Part shown: positions 60,853 to 64,000 of the stretch, piece by piece | Layout of the letters: each line of letters begins with the position of its first letter | How positions within the stretch are numbered: position 1 is the stretch's first letter | Assembly (NCBI GenBank): GCA_025992855.1 | Contig: DAJPGB010000001.1 | Span: 434,001-498,000, forward strand | Source: Coriobacteriaceae bacterium | GTDB taxonomy: Bacteria; Actinomycetota; Coriobacteriia; Coriobacteriales; Coriobacteriaceae | Direction: 5' to 3' | DNA: 64,000 nucleotides | The notes under the pieces: generated by a model | What the model saw: the letters and a program-made list of their open reading frames with translations, nothing else | What the model was told of the DNA's origin: nothing | The model's database searches: none | Position numbers and translations under genes: made by a program

Positions 60853-63800
60853 ATGGGTAAGTACACGAGGGGCCTCTTGGCGGTGATACTTGCCGTAGTG
60901 CTGGTATTGCCAGCTGCAGCATTTGCCATGCTGCCCGAGGCCAACGCCAGGTCCAGCACCGGAATGGACGGACCGGTCATGACCGGAAAAACGGTCGTCG
61001 ACTACGACACCAGCAACCACTGGAAGTTCTGGGCCGGCGGCTATAACGGAAAGGAAATAACAACTCAAAACGTCGGCCGAATCTGGACCGACAAGACGGT
61101 CAGGGCAGTCGAGAACGGGGATTCTGATTTCCTGACCACGCTGTCTGCTATCTCTTCGACATCCGATACGACGGTCTCCGGCAAGCCGCTCGACATCGTG
61201 CTGGTGTTGGATGCCTCTGGCTCGATGAGTGATCCTATGGGCGACGGAGACCCCATCAAGCGTATCGATGCGCTGAAGACGGCTGCCAATAGCTTTATTG
61301 ACACCATCGCCAAGGAAAATGCAAAGATTTCGGACGAGTCCAAGCAGCATCAGGTTGCCGTCGTTAAGTTCTCGGGCAATAAGTCCACCACGGTCGGAAA
61401 TGACTATTATCGTGATGATGATGGGTACACCTACAACTACTCACAGACCATGATGGGCCTGACCAATTGTTCTGAAGCCAGCGCGACTGAACCCGGCGCA
61501 ACTGATCTTAAGAAAACAATCAACGCAATTAATCCTGCCGGTTCTACACGCGCCGACTATGGCTTGCAGCTGGCTGATGAGGTATTTTCGTCTGGTCGCG
61601 CCGACGCCAAGAAGATTGTTGTCTTCTTCACTGATGGTTCACCTACGAGTTCTAGTGGGTTCGAGAAAAAGGTTGCCAATAGCGCCGTCAACACCGCCAA
61701 GAAGATCAAGGGTAACGGCGCCGACATTTATGCAATCGGTATCTTTAGCGGCGCAAAACCCAGCGACGTTCCCACAGCTGAGGGCATAAGCAACGAGAAT
61801 AAGTTTATGCATGCCGTGTCGAGCAACTATCCTGCCGCCTCATCCAGTATTTCTTTCTGGGGCGAATGGACTATCAACTTTGGTGCGCGCGCAGAAAACG
61901 CCAATTACTACAAGTCGGCAACCAGCGCCTCTGAGCTCGAGAAAATCTTCGAAGAGATCTCGGGAAGCATTATCCAAGCTGGTTACCCGACCGAAGTTCA
62001 CGGCGGTTATGGCGAGCATAAGTCTGGCTACATTACGTTTACTGACGAGCTGGGCGACTTTATGCAGGTCGACAACTTTACGTCTGTCGTGTACAACGGC
62101 GAAACGTTTGCCAAACCGGCAATAAAGACCGAGGGCAATGTCGACACCTATAAATTTACGGGTGCCGCTGCGAACTTGGTCATCACCGTTCAGCATACCG
62201 AAAAGAGCAAGCCCCGGACCGGCGATATCGTAACAGTCAAGATTCCTGCGTCGCTGATTCCGCTGCGCCACTTTAAGATCACCGATGGCGTTCTTACGGT
62301 CGACGATGCTGAGCCCATCCAGGTGAACTACACCTCGAGCGTTAAGAGAGACGCACTCGACAACCTGTTTACGCCCGAGAAGGTAGCGGGGCTCAAGGGC
62401 TACATCGAGAGCAATACGATCACCGCGGAGAACGGTTCCAAGACCGTGAACTTCTACGCGAACAAGTGGAATGGCGGCACGCTGGGCGATACGATTGCGA
62501 ACTTTGAGCCCGCCGATTCCAACCGTTATTACTATTTCCAGAAGCAGACTCCCATTTATGTGGATAAGAACTGCACAACGCCTGCGACGGGCTCGCTGGC
62601 TGCCGAGGGCATCTATTACTACAAGGATGAGTTCGAGGCGAAAGGCACAGACAGTAAGGTCGAGCCCCGCACAGCTATTATTGAGTTTACCGGTGGACAT
62701 GCCGCGCAGTTTGAGGGCGCAATCGTGCGCGATGCGAGCGGCAACCTGTCGTTTAGTGAGGGAACCGCGCGACTGGCCTTTATTGACGAACTTCATACCA
62801 CCAAGGAACTCGTGGGCGGCAACCCTACTGGTACCGCGGCCGACGTGCTCAATCCCAAGTGGAATAACACGTCTGCCAAGTCGGACGCCACGGAGGTTGA
62901 CGTTCACCTGGGCAACAACGGCAAGATCAGCTTTAACGTGACGCCGGCAACGGTGGATACCAAGACGAGCTTTGGCCTGACCAAGGTGCTCGAGGGTCGC
63001 GAGTGGACGGATACGGACAAGTTTAAGTTTGAGCTCTCCGCGACGTCCGAGAATGACGCCCCGATGCCCGCACCCGCGACCGCGACTGTGACCAAGGCGA
63101 ACCTGGATGACAAGGGCAAGGCGGCCATTAACTTTGGCGAGATCACCTACAACAAGCCGGGCGAGTACACCTATGAGGTCCGCGAGGTCAAGGGCGACGC
63201 CGGTGGCATCACCTACAGCAAGAACGTTGCCACGTTCAAGGTGACCGTGGCGGTTAAGGCCACGGGTGGGCTTAAGGCTGACGTTGAAAAGATCTCGGGC
63301 GAGACCGAGTTCAAGAACACCTATAGCGCCAAGACGGAAACCTCGCTGACTCTTGAGGCAACCAAGAAGCTCACGGGGCGCCCGATGGCCGATGACGAAT
63401 TTAAGTTTGCGCTGAGCTATGCGGAGCACGACGAGGTTCTGCTGGATGCAACCAACAAGGGCGGCAAGGTTGAGTTCGGTCCGCTGACGTATACGACCGA
63501 GTCGCTTGCCAAGCTGGTCGAGGAAGAGAAGGCGTCGTTTGACGATAGCTCAGACAAGCCCACGTGGACCATTCGCTACACTGCTGCCGAGCAGACCGGC
63601 AAGCTGCCTGCGGGCGTGAGCGCTGCCGTGTCGGCAATTGACGCATATGTAACCGTTGTCGACAACGGCGATGGTACCCTGACGGCGACGGCTGACTACG
63701 GAGACGCCGGCAACGAGTTCGTGAACGCCTACACTGCCGCGCCTGCCGAGGCATCGCTTGTTGGCAAGAAGAATCTGCAGGTTCCTGATGGCCTGACCCC

Positions 63801-64000
63801 GGCTGACATTACCGGCAAGTTCACCTTTACCGTGACCGGTGAAGAGGGCGCACCCATGCCCGCGAACGCGAGCGTGACCAATGATGCCAAGGGCAAGGTC
63901 GACTTTGGCAAGATTACCTTTACGCTCGACGACCTTAACAAGGCCCTGGGCGAGAAGCCCGAGAAGCGCGAGCATACCTTTACCTACACCGTGACCGAGT
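60853..64000 (+). CDS. VWA-domain, pilin-like surface protein (3' truncated by window)
   Basis: The first 1049 codons are visible and the frame is open to the window end. A signal peptide (LLAVILAVVLVLPAAAFA) is followed near residues 115-345 by a von Willebrand A domain with the MIDAS motif DASGS at 120-124 and ADYGLQLADEVFSSG. From about residue 700, three repeats of a Spy0128/FctA-type isopeptide pilin domain occur (KFKFELSA, EFKFALSY, KFTFTVTG; each with YTYEV- or YTVTE-like ends). It resembles tip or backbone pilins that are sortase-assembled; the sorting signal should lie beyond the window. AAGGGAGA precedes ATG 60853. Confidence 0.85.
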   Translation, partial: MGKYTRGLLAVILAVVLVLPAAAFAMLPEANARSSTGMDGPVMTGKTVVDYDTSNHWKFWAGGYNGKEITTQNVGRIWTDKTVRAVENGDSDFLTTLSAISSTSDTTVSGKPLDIVLVLDASGSMSDPMGDGDPIKRIDALKTAANSFIDTIAKENAKISDESKQHQVAVVKFSGNKSTTVGNDYYRDDDGYTYNYSQTMMGLTNCSEASATEPGATDLKKTINAINPAGSTRADYGLQLADEVFSSGRADAKKIVVFFTDGSPTSSSGFEKKVANSAVNTAKKIKGNGADIYAIGIFSGAKPSDVPTAEGISNENKFMHAVSSNYPAASSSISFWGEWTINFGARAENANYYKSATSASELEKIFEEISGSIIQAGYPTEVHGGYGEHKSGYITFTDELGDFMQVDNFTSVVYNGETFAKPAIKTEGNVDTYKFTGAAANLVITVQHTEKSKPRTGDIVTVKIPASLIPLRHFKITDGVLTVDDAEPIQVNYTSSVKRDALDNLFTPEKVAGLKGYIESNTITAENGSKTVNFYANKWNGGTLGDTIANFEPADSNRYYYFQKQTPIYVDKNCTTPATGSLAAEGIYYYKDEFEAKGTDSKVEPRTAIIEFTGGHAAQFEGAIVRDASGNLSFSEGTARLAFIDELHTTKELVGGNPTGTAADVLNPKWNNTSAKSDATEVDVHLGNNGKISFNVTPATVDTKTSFGLTKVLEGREWTDTDKFKFELSATSENDAPMPAPATATVTKANLDDKGKAAINFGEITYNKPGEYTYEVREVKGDAGGITYSKNVATFKVTVAVKATGGLKADVEKISGETEFKNTYSAKTETSLTLEATKKLTGRPMADDEFKFALSYAEHDEVLLDATNKGGKVEFGPLTYTTESLAKLVEEEKASFDDSSDKPTWTIRYTAAEQTGKLPAGVSAAVSAIDAYVTVVDNGDGTLTATADYGDAGNEFVNAYTAAPAEASLVGKKNLQVPDGLTPADITGKFTFTVTGEEGAPMPANASVTNDAKGKVDFGKITFTLDDLNKALGEKPEKREHTFTYTVTE

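Overview
The window reads as a chromosomal segment of a high-GC, anaerobic, gut-type Actinobacterium of the class Coriobacteriia, most likely Collinsella or a close relative. The assignment is by inference, from the combination of a clostridial-type energy-converting hydrogenase and NfnAB with an actinobacterial GC-rich codon style, a 12-TM LuxR-type regulator typical of Coriobacteriia, fused ECF ATPases, sortase-anchored giant proteins and many short intergenic palindromes. No 16S rRNA or other definitive marker is present.

Layout. 1-13 kb: tail of an unknown gene, then pyrimidine/arginine and purine synthesis (carAB, purE, purF, purM-purN) interleaved with a class B sortase, a MoaE-like protein and a CmpB-type membrane protein. 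13-21 kb: a PTS EIIA domain, a PpiC-type foldase, a YqeY protein, a complete polar amino-acid ABC importer (ATPase, Tat-type lipoprotein, two permeases), a cytidylate-kinase-like protein and a LuxR-type 12-TM regulator. 21-31 kb: two sortase-anchored surface proteins (798 and 2203 aa) with LAxTG sorting signals, bracketed by duplicated regulatory palindromes and duplicated arrays of 55-nt hairpins. 31-42 kb: NfnAB, peptidyl-tRNA hydrolase, a repeat-flanked PD-(D/E)XK-like gene, PRPP synthetase, GlmU and an ECF vitamin transporter. 42-50 kb: exonuclease III, a sirtuin, a FolP-FolK fusion, a degenerate biotin-ligase homologue, a repeat-flanked DUF4143 ATPase, CoaX and an initiator tRNA. 50-59 kb: an old-yellow-enzyme-type reductase, an orphan HTH transposase-like protein and a five-gene Ech [NiFe]-hydrogenase operon with EchA and EchB fused. 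59-64 kb: an IS110-family element lodged between inverted arms of an older palindromic repeat, then the first 1049 codons of a VWA/pilin-type surface protein that runs off the window.

How it works together. CarAB, PurEFMN and Prs share carbamoyl-phosphate and PRPP metabolism. Ech and NfnAB are both ferredoxin-linked and would let a fermenter exchange reduced ferredoxin, NADH, NADPH, H2 and ion gradient. The class B sortase, the two LAxTG proteins and the VWA/pilin protein form a cell-surface theme.

The most unusual content is non-coding. There are several families of dispersed palindromes: an alternating-orientation 15-mer array with an 80/81-bp period at three loci; GGGGACAG hairpins; two 203/205-bp elements with 25-27 bp perfect terminal inverted repeats around one gene; AT-rich hairpins around a DUF4143 gene; and a palindromic segment of 189 bp (63 codons) inside the ECF ATPase gene.
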